From contig JAJZEV010000156.1 in NCBI GenBank assembly GCA_021805665.1, positions 1 to 40,248 on the forward strand: 40,248 nt of DNA, written 5' to 3'. The translations under genes and the position numbers were made by a program. Shown here in pieces: positions 30,012-38,756 of the stretch. This stretch comes from Pseudomonadota bacterium. Its GTDB lineage: Bacteria; Pseudomonadota; Alphaproteobacteria; Acetobacterales; Acetobacteraceae. The notes beneath the pieces were generated by a model, which searched no databases, was not told the origin of the DNA, and saw only the letters and a program-made list of their open reading frames with translations. How positions within the stretch are numbered: position 1 is the first letter of the stretch; every line of letters begins with the position of its first letter.

Positions 30012-31157
30012 CTATTCGGCGGCCACCAACAGGATGGATTTCCTCCTGGAGTGCCCGGCAGAAGCAGGCTTAACTGTTCCGGTTGCTTCCTCCAGCACCT
30101 TTTTTATCGCCGCACCCACCGCCCGCCCGAGCGGTGGTGGTACCGCGTTGCCAATCTGAAGGCGGATGTCGTACCGTGTTCCGTAAAACCGAAAATTGTC
30201 TGGAAAACCTTGCAGCCTGGCGCCTTCCCGAAGCGTTAGGGAGCGGTGCTGCTCTGGGTGCCCGTAGCGTCCACGGGTGAATGAATCGAACCCTGCCGTG
30301 ATCGTCGGACATTGACCTTCCCACTCTAGGCGACCGTACACATCAGGCCACCCGCCTTTCGAAGAGTCGACCTCGTTGTGGCAATCGAGGCGCAAATTTG
30401 CCGGAATATCTGGCCATCCCCCGCCTGGAGGCACATGCCGAAACCGTTCCTCATTAAGCGCGGTGATCCGGCATTTAATATGGTTCGGTAGAGTCGCGTG
30501 TTCGGTATAGTCGTCAGGTGGCGGCGGCAGATCGCCAATCACATCCCGGATTGTGGCTCTTTTGATGGAATTAGTCAGTCTCGGCCGCTTATCCGAAACA
30601 TCGCGATGAATACCGACCATGATGAACCGATCTCGCTGCTGAGCAAGGCCAAAATCGGACGAATTCACAAAATAGCGATGGACCCAGTAGTCGCTCAGCG
30701 CATCCTCAAGCTGGTCAAGAATCCGCATGCCTCGCTTTTGGCCAAAGATTTTGACGTTCTCGAACAAAAATGCGCGCGGCTGGATTTCAGAAACCAGCCT
30801 TGCGTATTCAAGGACCAGACCATTTCTTTCATCCAAAGCTAAATGGGCTCCGCGCTTTTGCTTCGAAAAGCCCTGACACGGCGGACCGCCGCTCAGGATA
30901 TCGACAGAGGCTAGGTCGAGTTTGCGCAGCAGTGCGCCCCCGTCCAAAAGTCGTACATCAGCGACTTCGGCATGGTTCGAGATATTTCTATTATAGGTCT
31001 CGACGGCCCAAGAATCGATGTCGCAAGCATACCGCACATCAAGACCCGCCTGACGCAGGCCGAGCGAGAGTCCCCCAGCCCCGGCAAACAACTCGATGCA
31101 GGTCATTGGCGCCGCCAACGATGGATTCGATATACTCATGGGTGAGGATACAGCCAT
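30012..31157 (-). CDS. DNA (cytosine-5-)-methyltransferase
   Basis: MTCIELFAGAGGLSLGLRQAGLDVRYACDID, SGGPPCQGFSKQ, FLFENVKIF, ITAGFDSFTRGRYGHPEQHRSLTLREGARLQGFPDNFRF, QIGNAVPPPLGRAVG. Confidence 0.96.
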   Translation of the reverse strand: MAVSSPMSISNPSLAAPMTCIELFAGAGGLSLGLRQAGLDVRYACDIDSWAVETYNRNISNHAEVADVRLLDGGALLRKLDLASVDILSGGPPCQGFSKQKRGAHLALDERNGLVLEYARLVSEIQPRAFLFENVKIFGQKRGMRILDQLEDALSDYWVHRYFVNSSDFGLAQQRDRFIMVGIHRDVSDKRPRLTNSIKRATIRDVIGDLPPPPDDYTEHATLPNHIKCRITALNEERFRHVPPGGGWPDIPANLRLDCHNEVDSSKGGWPDVYGRLEWEGQCPTITAGFDSFTRGRYGHPEQHRSLTLREGARLQGFPDNFRFYGTRYDIRLQIGNAVPPPLGRAVGAAIKKVLEEATGTVKPASAGHSRRKSILLVAAE

Positions 31158-31353
31158 ATGCGATGCTATGGGTCAAGCACTAAGAACAAAAACGCAACAT
31201 GCGACTGCATGTTTTATCACACCACGAAACCGACCTCGTTCACCCGGCAATATCGACGAGAGGGCAAACCCATTAAGAGTAGTTGATTTCAACAGCTGAC
31301 CCGGTAAATCGGCAGCCTAGCCAGCACCGGACACTCGTCTTTCCGAAAGTCCT

Positions 31354-31713
31354 TTACGCCTTTGCCTCCGCATTGAACACCACCACCGCCAACGTGCGTA
31401 CCCCGGCCGGCTCCCCGATCGCCTGGCGGACTCCGCCGCCAAGCCCGGCCCGAACCGGACCGGCGGCCGGCGGCGCATCGCCATAATCCAGGCCGATATG
31501 ATGCACCCCGGTTCGCGTCGCGCCGTCCACGAACGGATCGCCGGGTGCGAACAGCGCCAGCGCGGCCTGACCGGTGGCGAATACCGGAACCATCCCGTCG
31601 CCAGCCGGAAGCATCGCGCGCGGCAGCCCCAGAACCTCGCCCAGCAGACGGTCGGCGGTGGGTATGTCGCGGGAAATGAGGGCGGCGTAGGATAACCGGG
31701 GTGCGGCGATCAT
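31354..31713 (-). CDS. VOC family protein
   Basis: APRLSYAALISRDIPTADRLLGEVLGLP...GVHHIGLDYGD. Confidence 0.65.
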   Translation of the reverse strand: MIAAPRLSYAALISRDIPTADRLLGEVLGLPRAMLPAGDGMVPVFATGQAALALFAPGDPFVDGATRTGVHHIGLDYGDAPPAAGPVRAGLGGGVRQAIGEPAGVRTLAVVVFNAEAKA

Positions 31714-31810
31714 GGGCTTGCTCCAGCGGGATGGAACCCGTTCGACGGGCGGTATCGCGTCCATAGCGCATGCCCCCGCATGCGGGAAACCGTTGGCGAT
31801 CCGGCAGCCA

Positions 31811-31824
31811 TTGACCTGTATCAA
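31811..31824. promoter_or_regulatory. FNR/FixK-like box TTGACCTGTATCAA
   Basis: TTGAC-N4-ATCAA, one mismatch from TTGAT-N4-ATCAA; embedded in perfect inverted repeat CATTGA-N6-TCAATG (31809-31826). Confidence 0.55.
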
Positions 31825-31978
31825 TGCCGTCCGACGGGCACGGTGCTTGTTGTATCGCGCGGCTGCGGCATTCGGCCCTTCGTCCCGGCCCGCGCGGGAA
31901 TTGGCCTCCACGCAGTCCCGGCAGCCTGGTTCGACGGGCGGCCCGGCCATCGGGATCGAGACATAAGGGGGATAGATC

Positions 31979-32515
31979 ATGACATTTCGGGTTGTTTTTG
32001 CCACGGCACTGCTGGTGGCCGGTGTCGGCATGGCCGTCGCCCAGCCCGCGCCGGGCCAGCACGGCGGCCCTGGTTCGGGTATGAACGCCGCGGGAATGTC
32101 GGGGAAGGGCGGCGGCATGATGCCGGGATGCGAGACGATGGGGGCAGACCGGATCGAGGGACATATCGCGTCTTTGAAGACCAAGATCGGCATTACCGCG
32201 GCCCAGGCGCCGCAATGGGAGGCGTTCGCCGACGCGCTGCGGGCAGGGGCAAAAGACCATCATGCGGCGATGGCCGATTGCGCGTCCGCCGCGCGGGCGC
32301 AGTCGGCCCCCGCCCGAACCGAGGCCATGATAAACCACATGGCTGCGCGGTTGGAGGCGATGAAAAACATCCTGGCAGCGGAAAAGCCGCTGTATGAGTC
32401 CTTGTCGGACGAACAAAAGAAAACCGCCGACCAACTGCTGACGCACCCCGGCATGGGCATGGGCATGGGCATGGGCATGGGTCAGGGCATGGGCATGATG
32501 AACAGCCACCCATGA
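31979..32515 (+). CDS. Periplasmic Spy/CpxP (LTXXQ-motif)-like protein with Gly-Met repeat tail
   Basis: Signal peptide MTFRVVFATALLVAGVGMAVAQ; helical EGHIASLKTKIGITAAQAPQWEAFADAL...AEKPLYESLSDEQKKTADQLL; tail GMGMGMGMGMGQGMGMM. Confidence 0.8.
   Translation: MTFRVVFATALLVAGVGMAVAQPAPGQHGGPGSGMNAAGMSGKGGGMMPGCETMGADRIEGHIASLKTKIGITAAQAPQWEAFADALRAGAKDHHAAMADCASAARAQSAPARTEAMINHMAARLEAMKNILAAEKPLYESLSDEQKKTADQLLTHPGMGMGMGMGMGQGMGMMNSHP
32451..32497 (+). repeat. GGCATG hexanucleotide microsatellite
   Basis: ggcatg repeated five times, then ggtcag and two more ggcatg units. Confidence 0.9.
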
Positions 32516-32581
32516 CGGCGGTCTGGCACGGCCCCGGAATCGCGGGGCCGTGCGGATACCCGGCCGCTCCGCCCGCCGCCG

Positions 32582-32596
32582 TTAACCCATCGGTAA
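32582..32596 (+). promoter_or_regulatory. CtrA-like site TTAA-N7-GTAA upstream of fliF
   Basis: TTAACCCATCGGTAA lies about 50 bp before the fliF start; one mismatch from TTAA-N7-TTAA. Confidence 0.4.
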
Positions 32597-32643
32597 GGAT
32601 TTGCCGCTAGCCTTAGGTCCGGCGAACAGGTTCGGACCCCCCC

Positions 32644-34281
32644 ATGAAAGGCTTCATCGACAGCATCCGCAAGCTTGGCATGGTGCGTGTCGCCATGCTG
32701 GCGGGCGTCACCCTGGGTGTCCTTGGCGCGTTCATCTGGCTGGAAGTCCAAGGCCCGGCCCGCGCACGCAGCACCCTGCTGGCGGCCGACCTGGACCCGC
32801 AGACCATCCAGCAGGTCGCAACCGCCCTGACCGGCAAGAAAATCCCGTTTCGTCTTGACGGCAGCCAGATATTCGTCCCCGACGCCGATATCGCCGCCGC
32901 ACGGACCCTGCTGGCCACGGCCGGCGTGTCCACCGAGGGGATCACCGGCTATGAGATTTTCGATCGCGGCAACGATTTCGCCGTCACCGATTTCGACCAG
33001 CAGGTCAAACTGACCCGGGCGCTGGAAGGCGAACTGGCCCGCACCATCGTCTCCGTTCACGGCATCACCCATGCCCGGGTGCATCTCGTACTGCCGCACC
33101 GGGAACCGTTCGCCCACGACCGGCTGCGCGCCCAAGCGAGCGTCATGCTGACCGTGCCAGGCCGGCAGACCCTGTCGCCCGAAGCGGTTCAGTCGGTCGT
33201 CAACCTGGTTGCCGCCGGCGTACCCGGTTTGCGGCCGCAGGATGTCACCGTCGTGGACTCCAACCTGCACCTGCTGGTTCAGGCAGGCGACGGCAAGGAC
33301 CCCCGCGCCCAAACCGCCTTGGAAGAAGACATCCGGCAAAAAACCGAGGCCCGCCTGGCCCAAGCGGTCGAACTGATGCTGGAACGCTCGCTCGGACCCG
33401 GCCATGTGCATGTCGAGGCGTCGATCCGGATGAACTTCGACAAGATCAACGAAACGAACGAGAAATACGACCCCGACGGATCGGTGGTGCGCAGCACCCA
33501 GACGGTGGCATCGAACTCCAAGACCACCGACAAGACCGGGCCGGTTTCGTTGCAGAACAATCTGCCCAACGCCGATGCGGGTTCGCCGGCCTCCGGCAAT
33601 CAGGAAGGCCGTCAGGAAGAAACCACCAACTACGAAATCGGCAAGACCGTCCGCGCGATCGTGCATGATCAGCCGCAAATCGAGCGCGTGTCCCTCGCCG
33701 TCATGGTCGATGGCACCGATCAGGTCGATGCAGATGGAAAGCATACATGGAAGCCGCGCGATCCGGCGGAACTGGACGAACTCGGCAAGCTGGTGAAGGG
33801 CGCCGCTGGGTTCGATGACAAGCGCGGCGACCACATGGATATTGTCAGCCTGCCGTTCGTAAACCCGATCGACGCGGCGGAAGGCGCCCCGGCAGCGCAC
33901 CCCGCCAAGGCCAACCGCGATCTGATAACCTTTATCCAGATGGTTGCGTTCGGCGTGGTGGGATTTGGCATCATCGTCCTGACCGCACGGTCGATCTTGA
34001 AGACACTCGGCGGCCCCGGCGTCAGCCTGTCGGTCCCCGGCACCCCGGCCGGGGAGATCGCCGCCGGCACGTCCGCCGCGCCCGGCCGCCAACCGGGGGT
34101 GGCCCAACTGGGGATCGAACAGGCGGCGGGCCAGGGTCCGGAGGACGATACCGTAACGATGAGCAACATCCAGGGTCAGTTGCGCGCATCGTCGATCCGC
34201 AAGGTGACCGCGCTGGTGGATCGCCATCCGGACACAACCTTGGGTATCATCCGTGGCTGGATTTCCACCGACACCGGGTAG
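32644..34281 (+). CDS. fliF: Flagellar MS-ring protein FliF
   Basis: VATALTGKKIPFRLDGSQIFVPDADIAAARTLLATAGV, NYEIGKTVRAIVHDQPQIERVSLAVMVDG, C-terminal QLRASSIRKVTALVDRHPDTTLGIIRGWI (FliG-binding tail). Confidence 0.95.
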   Translation: MKGFIDSIRKLGMVRVAMLAGVTLGVLGAFIWLEVQGPARARSTLLAADLDPQTIQQVATALTGKKIPFRLDGSQIFVPDADIAAARTLLATAGVSTEGITGYEIFDRGNDFAVTDFDQQVKLTRALEGELARTIVSVHGITHARVHLVLPHREPFAHDRLRAQASVMLTVPGRQTLSPEAVQSVVNLVAAGVPGLRPQDVTVVDSNLHLLVQAGDGKDPRAQTALEEDIRQKTEARLAQAVELMLERSLGPGHVHVEASIRMNFDKINETNEKYDPDGSVVRSTQTVASNSKTTDKTGPVSLQNNLPNADAGSPASGNQEGRQEETTNYEIGKTVRAIVHDQPQIERVSLAVMVDGTDQVDADGKHTWKPRDPAELDELGKLVKGAAGFDDKRGDHMDIVSLPFVNPIDAAEGAPAAHPAKANRDLITFIQMVAFGVVGFGIIVLTARSILKTLGGPGVSLSVPGTPAGEIAAGTSAAPGRQPGVAQLGIEQAAGQGPEDDTVTMSNIQGQLRASSIRKVTALVDRHPDTTLGIIRGWISTDTG

Positions 34282-34307
34282 CCCCGAGCGGACTCAGCCG
34301 CTCGGGG
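34282..34307. terminator. Bidirectional hairpin terminator candidate
   Basis: ccccgagcgg-actcag-ccgctcgggg, perfect 10-bp stem between convergent fliF and CBM60 genes. Confidence 0.75.
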
Positions 34308-34313
34308 GGGGAT

Positions 34314-35591
34314 TTAGCTGTGGTGGTGGTGCGTTGCGCCGCTGACATAGGTGGACTGCTGCGAACTCCACAACGCGGCGCTGTTGCCCGGGGTCGTGCC
34401 CGAGGTTGTGCCGGTCGTGGTGCCGGTGTTCGCGGCGGCCGGCACACTGAAGTCCTGCGTGCTGGGTGCCGAGCCGCTGACACCGGCCGCTACTGCCGGC
34501 GTCGTCCCCACCGTCGCTCCAGTGGACCCGCCAGTGGACCCGCCAGGCGGCGCGCCAGCGGACCCGCCAGTGGACCCGCCAGTGGACGTGCCAGTGGACG
34601 TGCCAAAGCCGGAAGTTGTCGTCCCGGCCGTCAGGCTGGCCGGGGTGATGGCGGCATTGTTCCCGGTGGCGGCCGCGCCGTCGCTGGCGAACAGCCCCGA
34701 ACCCGCGCCGGTCGCCGCCGGGTTGGTGCCGGCCGTAACCGAGAATGTCTGAGTGCCGTCGCTGGACAATTCCCAAGGTGCGCCGGCCGCCGGGGCACCG
34801 CCGTCCAGGCTCATGCCCATCACGTACAGATTGCGATCCGCGGTATCCAGCGCCCACTGGCCCGTGGCGGGAAGCCCGGGCGTGCCAGCGGGGTAATAGC
34901 CGCCGACCTTATCGTTCAGGAACGTCACCGCCACATTATGCGTGCCGGAGCCGAAATTGCCCTTGACGTCGAACTCCTGCGACTGGCCCTCGCCGACAAC
35001 CGCCGTCGTGGTCTGTACCCCGCCGACCTGCTGGCCATCGACCGACACCGTAAATTGCGCATCGCCCAGATAAGGGTCCTCCGCCATGTTCAGCGCCAGC
35101 GTGTCCGCGCCGCTGCCCACCGTGACGGGTGCCGGCGTGCTGGTCGGGTTGCCGGTAAAGCCGGCGGGCAGCGCCGTGGTGTCATTCACCGCGAACGTCG
35201 CGTTGCCGTAAACATTGCCTTGGTTGGAATTGGGCGGAAACAACGGCGACTGGTAGATCGGCGTGGTGGTATTGGATACGGTCTGTCCGTCGTACGTTAC
35301 GCCATCGACGTAAAGATTACGATCGCCGGCCGTTCCCGGGTAAAGGAAGTTGTTGGCGAAGGTGACCGTGACGTTGTGCTGGCCGGGAGCCCAGTCGCCA
35401 TTGAATGTGAAGGTGTTGGTCTGTCCCGACGATTGCGCCGCCGTCGCGGTCTGAACCCCGCCCACCTGCTGACCATCGACGTTGACGGTGAACCGCGCAT
35501 CCACGCCCTGCGCCTGATCCTCCGCAATATTCAGGGTAATAGAATCGGAACCAGAACCAATTATGGTGCTGTTATTCGTCGAACCGGACAT
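34314..35591 (-). CDS. Protein with two CBM60-like carbohydrate-binding domains and Ser/Thr/Gly-rich, His-ending tail
   Basis: Two repeats: ITLNIAEDQAQGVDARFTVNVDGQQVGGVQTATA...DRNLYVDGVTYDG and LALNMAEDPYLGDAQFTVSVDGQQVGGVQTTTA...DRNLYVMGMSLDG; tail GTSTGTSTGGSTGGSAGAPPGGSTGGSTGATVG...ATHHHHS. Confidence 0.85.
   Translation of the reverse strand: MSGSTNNSTIIGSGSDSITLNIAEDQAQGVDARFTVNVDGQQVGGVQTATAAQSSGQTNTFTFNGDWAPGQHNVTVTFANNFLYPGTAGDRNLYVDGVTYDGQTVSNTTTPIYQSPLFPPNSNQGNVYGNATFAVNDTTALPAGFTGNPTSTPAPVTVGSGADTLALNMAEDPYLGDAQFTVSVDGQQVGGVQTTTAVVGEGQSQEFDVKGNFGSGTHNVAVTFLNDKVGGYYPAGTPGLPATGQWALDTADRNLYVMGMSLDGGAPAAGAPWELSSDGTQTFSVTAGTNPAATGAGSGLFASDGAAATGNNAAITPASLTAGTTTSGFGTSTGTSTGGSTGGSAGAPPGGSTGGSTGATVGTTPAVAAGVSGSAPSTQDFSVPAAANTGTTTGTTSGTTPGNSAALWSSQQSTYVSGATHHHHS
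34519..34605. repeat. Imperfect 12-bp tandem repeat (ccagtggacccg type) in the low-complexity linker
   Basis: ccagtggacccg / ccagtggacccg / ccaggcggcgcg / ccagcggacccg / ccagtggacccg / ccagtggacgtg / ccagtggacgtg. Confidence 0.8.
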
Positions 35592-35770
35592 GGAATGTCC
35601 CCTATTTCGTTGCATATGAAACGTGATACCCGGCGCCGAGTCAGCGTGGGGTATCAGCCGGTCCCGGGGGCCGCAACCGGGCCCGCGGGTTTAACCGCTC
35701 AACGAAGGGGATTTAGCCGGTTTCGCTCTGTGGATAAGCGAAGCGGTGGGGATTATGGTCCTAATTCGGG

Positions 35771-36007
35771 TCAGACGGCCTCGGCCGACAGCCGCCGTGG
35801 CATGCAGCACGCGCAGCCGCCCGCATGCGCCGCCGGGGCCGGACCGGATGACGCTTCCTTCGCGCCGCCGGACAGCGACGGCGCGGTCAGCAGGCGCGGC
35901 GCCGGCTGGGCACAATCCGGGCAGGGCTGGGGGCGATCGTATTCCGCCATCGGCCGCACCTCGGAGAATGGGCCGCAATCCTGGCATTCGTAGTCGTAAG
36001 TAGGCAT
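35771..36007 (-). CDS. FmdB family zinc ribbon protein
   Basis: MPTYDYECQDCGPFSEVRPMAEYDRPQPCPDCAQPAPRLLTAPSLSG. Confidence 0.88.
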   Translation of the reverse strand: MPTYDYECQDCGPFSEVRPMAEYDRPQPCPDCAQPAPRLLTAPSLSGGAKEASSGPAPAAHAGGCACCMPRRLSAEAV

Positions 36008-36133
36008 CCAAGTCCTCCGTCGTCCATTATCCCCACATTGCCATTTTCCAGGCGGTCCGGCCAGCACCCGGGTTGCCGCCCGGCGAAACCGGCGCCATGT
36101 TGCGAAGCACAATGGTTCTTGAGGAACGCGCGT

Positions 36134-38500
36134 ATGATTGCACAAGTGGATCTGACCCAGTTCGCCGAGGAACGATATGCCGTCGGTCAACCGGTCCCAC
36201 GCAAGGAAGATCCCGTCCTGCTGCGCGGCGAAGGCCGCTACTCCGACGATCTGAACCGCCCCGGACAGGCATATGGCGTCATGGTGCGCTCGACTGCCGC
36301 GCACGGGTTCATCCGCTCTATCGACACCGGCGCGGCCAAGGCGTTGCCCGGCGTGCTGGCCGTCCTGACCGGGCAGGACCTGATCGACGCGGGTATGGGC
36401 AGCATGCCGTCCGGCATGTCGTTCAAAATGCGCGACGGATCGAACATGCCCAAACCCGTGCAGCCAGTAATGACCACCGATAAGGTCCGTTTCGTTGGCG
36501 ATCCGGTCGCCTTGGTGGTCGCGGAAACAGCCAAGCAGGCCAAAGATGCCGCCGAAGCCGTATTCGTCGAAATCGATACGCTGCCAGCCGTCACCGATGC
36601 CGCCGAAGCCGCCGCCGCCGGCGCCCCGCTGGTGCATGACGCCACCCCGGCGAACGTCATCCTGGACTTCCACCACGGCGACGCCGCCGCCGTGACCGCT
36701 GCGTTTGCCGGCGCCGCCCATGTGACGAAGCTGAAAATCCGCAACAGCCGTGTGGTCGTCTGCCCGATGGAACCGCGTTCCGCGATCGGGGAGTTCGACG
36801 CCGGAACCGGCCGCTGGACGCTGCGCCTTGGCTGCCAGGGCGTGTTCAACATGCGCCAGTTGCTGATGGGGCCGTTGAACGCGCCCGTGGAAAACATCCG
36901 CGTGCTGACCGGCAACGTCGGCGGATCATTCGGAATGAAATCCTCCTGCTACCCCGAATACCCCGCCATCCTCTTCGCCGCCAAGCTGCTCGGGCGGCCG
37001 GTGAAATGGACCGACGAACGCGGCGAAAGCTTCCTGTCCGACAGCCACGGCCGCGATCACGATATGGAGCAGGAAATAGCCCTGGACGCATTGGGCAAAA
37101 TCCTGGCGCTGCGGGTGACGGGCTATGGCAATATCGGTGCCTATCTGTCCAACGGCACCGTGCTGCAACCCACCGGCAACATCGTCCGCAACACCATCGG
37201 CGTCTATGCGACCCCGCTGCAGGAAGTGCGGACCAAAGCGATGTTCACCAACACCAGCCCGGTTGGCCCGTATCGCGGCGCCGGCCGTCCGGAGGGCAAC
37301 TATTACATCGAACGCCTGCTGGACACCGCCGCCAGGGAGATGGGGATCGACCCCGCCGACATTCGCCGACGCAATCACATCCAGCCCGACGCGATGCCCT
37401 GGAAGACACCCGCCGGCACCACCTATGACAGCGGCGATTTCCCCACCATCCTGGAAAAGGCGCTGGCCGCGGCCGACTGGGACGGCTTCCCGGCGCGCAA
37501 GAAGGACAGCGCCGAACGCGGCAAACTGCGCGGCCGCGGCATCGGCCAGTATCTGGAGGTCACCGGCCCGCCCTCCAAGGAAATGGGCGGCATCCGGTTC
37601 GAGGCCGACGGCACGGTGACCATCATCACCGGTACATTGGATTACGGTCAGGGCCACGCCTCGCCGTTCGCCCAGGTGCTCGCCTCCCGCCTCGGTATCC
37701 CGTTCGAAAAGATCAACCTGCTGCAAGGCGATTCGGATGAACTGCTGGCCGGCGGCGGCACCGGCGGGTCCAAATCGCTGATGGCCAGCGGCACCGCGAT
37801 CGTCGAGGGCGCCGAGAAAGTGCGAGAGGCCGGCCGGAAAATCGCCGCCTACGTACTCGAAGCCGCCGAAGCCGATATCGAATTCGAAATCGCTCGGACG
37901 GGCGGCCAGTTCCGCATCGCCGGCACCGATCGGAGTATCGGCATCATGGAACTGGCGGACCTGATCCGCACCGGTTCGGTGACGCTGCCTGACGACGTTC
38001 CGCAAACCTTGTCGGTGTCCCACGTCGCGGAGGGGCCGCCGTTCGCCTATCCGAACGGGTGCCACATCGCCGAGGTCGAAATCGATCCGGAAACCGGCGT
38101 GTCCGAGGTCGTTCGCTATCACATGGTCAACGATTTCGGCGTCATCGTGAACCCGATGCTGGTCGAGGGCCAGGCCCATGGCGGCATCGTTCAGGGCATT
38201 GGGCAATGCTTCCTGGAGCATGTGGTCTATGACGAAAGCGGCCAGCCGATGACCGGTTCGTACATGGATTACGCGCTGCCGCGGGCGAACGATGCGCCGA
38301 TGTTCCACTTCGCCTCCCACCCCGTGCCGGCTAAAACCAACCTGCTGGGGTCGAAAGGCTGCGGCGAGGCCGGCTGTGCCGGTGCGCTGCCGTCAGTGAT
38401 GAACGCCGTGGTGGATGCGCTGTCGGTCTATGGCATCAAGCACATCGACATGCCGGCGACCCCGCTGCGTGTGTGGGAGGCCATCCGAGGGGCTGCCTGA
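36134..38500 (+). CDS. Xanthine dehydrogenase/aldehyde oxidase family molybdopterin-binding (large) subunit, CoxL form II-like
   Basis: VGQPVPRKEDPVLLRGEGRYSDD, VGGSFGMKS, PVGPYRGAGRPEGNYYIERLLDTAAREMGIDPADIRRRNHI, GTLDYGQGHASPFAQ, GSKGCGEAGCAGALPSVMNAVVDAL. Confidence 0.95.
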   Translation: MIAQVDLTQFAEERYAVGQPVPRKEDPVLLRGEGRYSDDLNRPGQAYGVMVRSTAAHGFIRSIDTGAAKALPGVLAVLTGQDLIDAGMGSMPSGMSFKMRDGSNMPKPVQPVMTTDKVRFVGDPVALVVAETAKQAKDAAEAVFVEIDTLPAVTDAAEAAAAGAPLVHDATPANVILDFHHGDAAAVTAAFAGAAHVTKLKIRNSRVVVCPMEPRSAIGEFDAGTGRWTLRLGCQGVFNMRQLLMGPLNAPVENIRVLTGNVGGSFGMKSSCYPEYPAILFAAKLLGRPVKWTDERGESFLSDSHGRDHDMEQEIALDALGKILALRVTGYGNIGAYLSNGTVLQPTGNIVRNTIGVYATPLQEVRTKAMFTNTSPVGPYRGAGRPEGNYYIERLLDTAAREMGIDPADIRRRNHIQPDAMPWKTPAGTTYDSGDFPTILEKALAAADWDGFPARKKDSAERGKLRGRGIGQYLEVTGPPSKEMGGIRFEADGTVTIITGTLDYGQGHASPFAQVLASRLGIPFEKINLLQGDSDELLAGGGTGGSKSLMASGTAIVEGAEKVREAGRKIAAYVLEAAEADIEFEIARTGGQFRIAGTDRSIGIMELADLIRTGSVTLPDDVPQTLSVSHVAEGPPFAYPNGCHIAEVEIDPETGVSEVVRYHMVNDFGVIVNPMLVEGQAHGGIVQGIGQCFLEHVVYDESGQPMTGSYMDYALPRANDAPMFHFASHPVPAKTNLLGSKGCGEAGCAGALPSVMNAVVDALSVYGIKHIDMPATPLRVWEAIRGAA

Positions 38501-38508
38501 CCCAGAGC

Positions 38509-38546
38509 CACGGACCTTGCCCCGCATCCGTCGGGGCAGGGCCGTG
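38509..38546 (+). terminator. Hairpin terminator candidate after the molybdenum oxidoreductase gene
   Basis: cacgg-a-ccttgccccg-catccgt-cggggcaggg-ccgtg: about 15 paired positions with one bulged A and one wobble; no clear T tract. Confidence 0.6.
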
Positions 38547-38555
38547 CTCCGCGGA

Positions 38556-38756
38556 TCACGCCCTGAAGCGAGGCTCAAATACCGGTTGCGGCAAGGATGC
38601 CCGTGCGATCAGCGAATCCTGAACCCGGTACAGCAATTCGGAATGATCTTCTTGCGATACATTATCGCTGCGCATCACCATCTGGATCAATGGATCGCGC
38701 AGCATGGTCGCCAATGTCAGCGTGCTGATTGTCGTCGTGCACATCACCGTCACCAT
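38556..38756 (-). CDS. Small hypothetical protein
   Basis: MVTVMCTTTISTLTLATMLRDPLIQMVMRSDNVSQEDHSELLYRVQDSLIARASLPQPVFEPRFRA; amino acid composition plausible, no family recognised. Confidence 0.4.
   Translation of the reverse strand: MVTVMCTTTISTLTLATMLRDPLIQMVMRSDNVSQEDHSELLYRVQDSLIARASLPQPVFEPRFRA

Noticed and set aside
31775-31786. CCCGCATGCGGG palindrome as an operator
   Set aside because: Short GC-rich palindrome expected by chance in this composition; no supporting context beyond the nearby FNR-like box
32451-32497. CRISPR-like short repeats
   Set aside because: Hexamer microsatellite within a coding region, no spacers
32482-34227. 581-aa minus-strand ORF
   Set aside because: Antisense to fliF, composition typical of a shadow ORF
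34519-34605. CRISPR or intergenic repeat array
   Set aside because: In-frame 12-bp minisatellite coding a Ser/Thr/Gly linker; no spacer structure
34320-35993. 557-aa plus-strand ORF
   Set aside because: Antisense to the CBM60-like gene and FmdB; Arg/Gly-rich shadow translation
36926-38320. 464-aa minus-strand ORF
   Set aside because: Antisense to the molybdopterin oxidoreductase; no family motif
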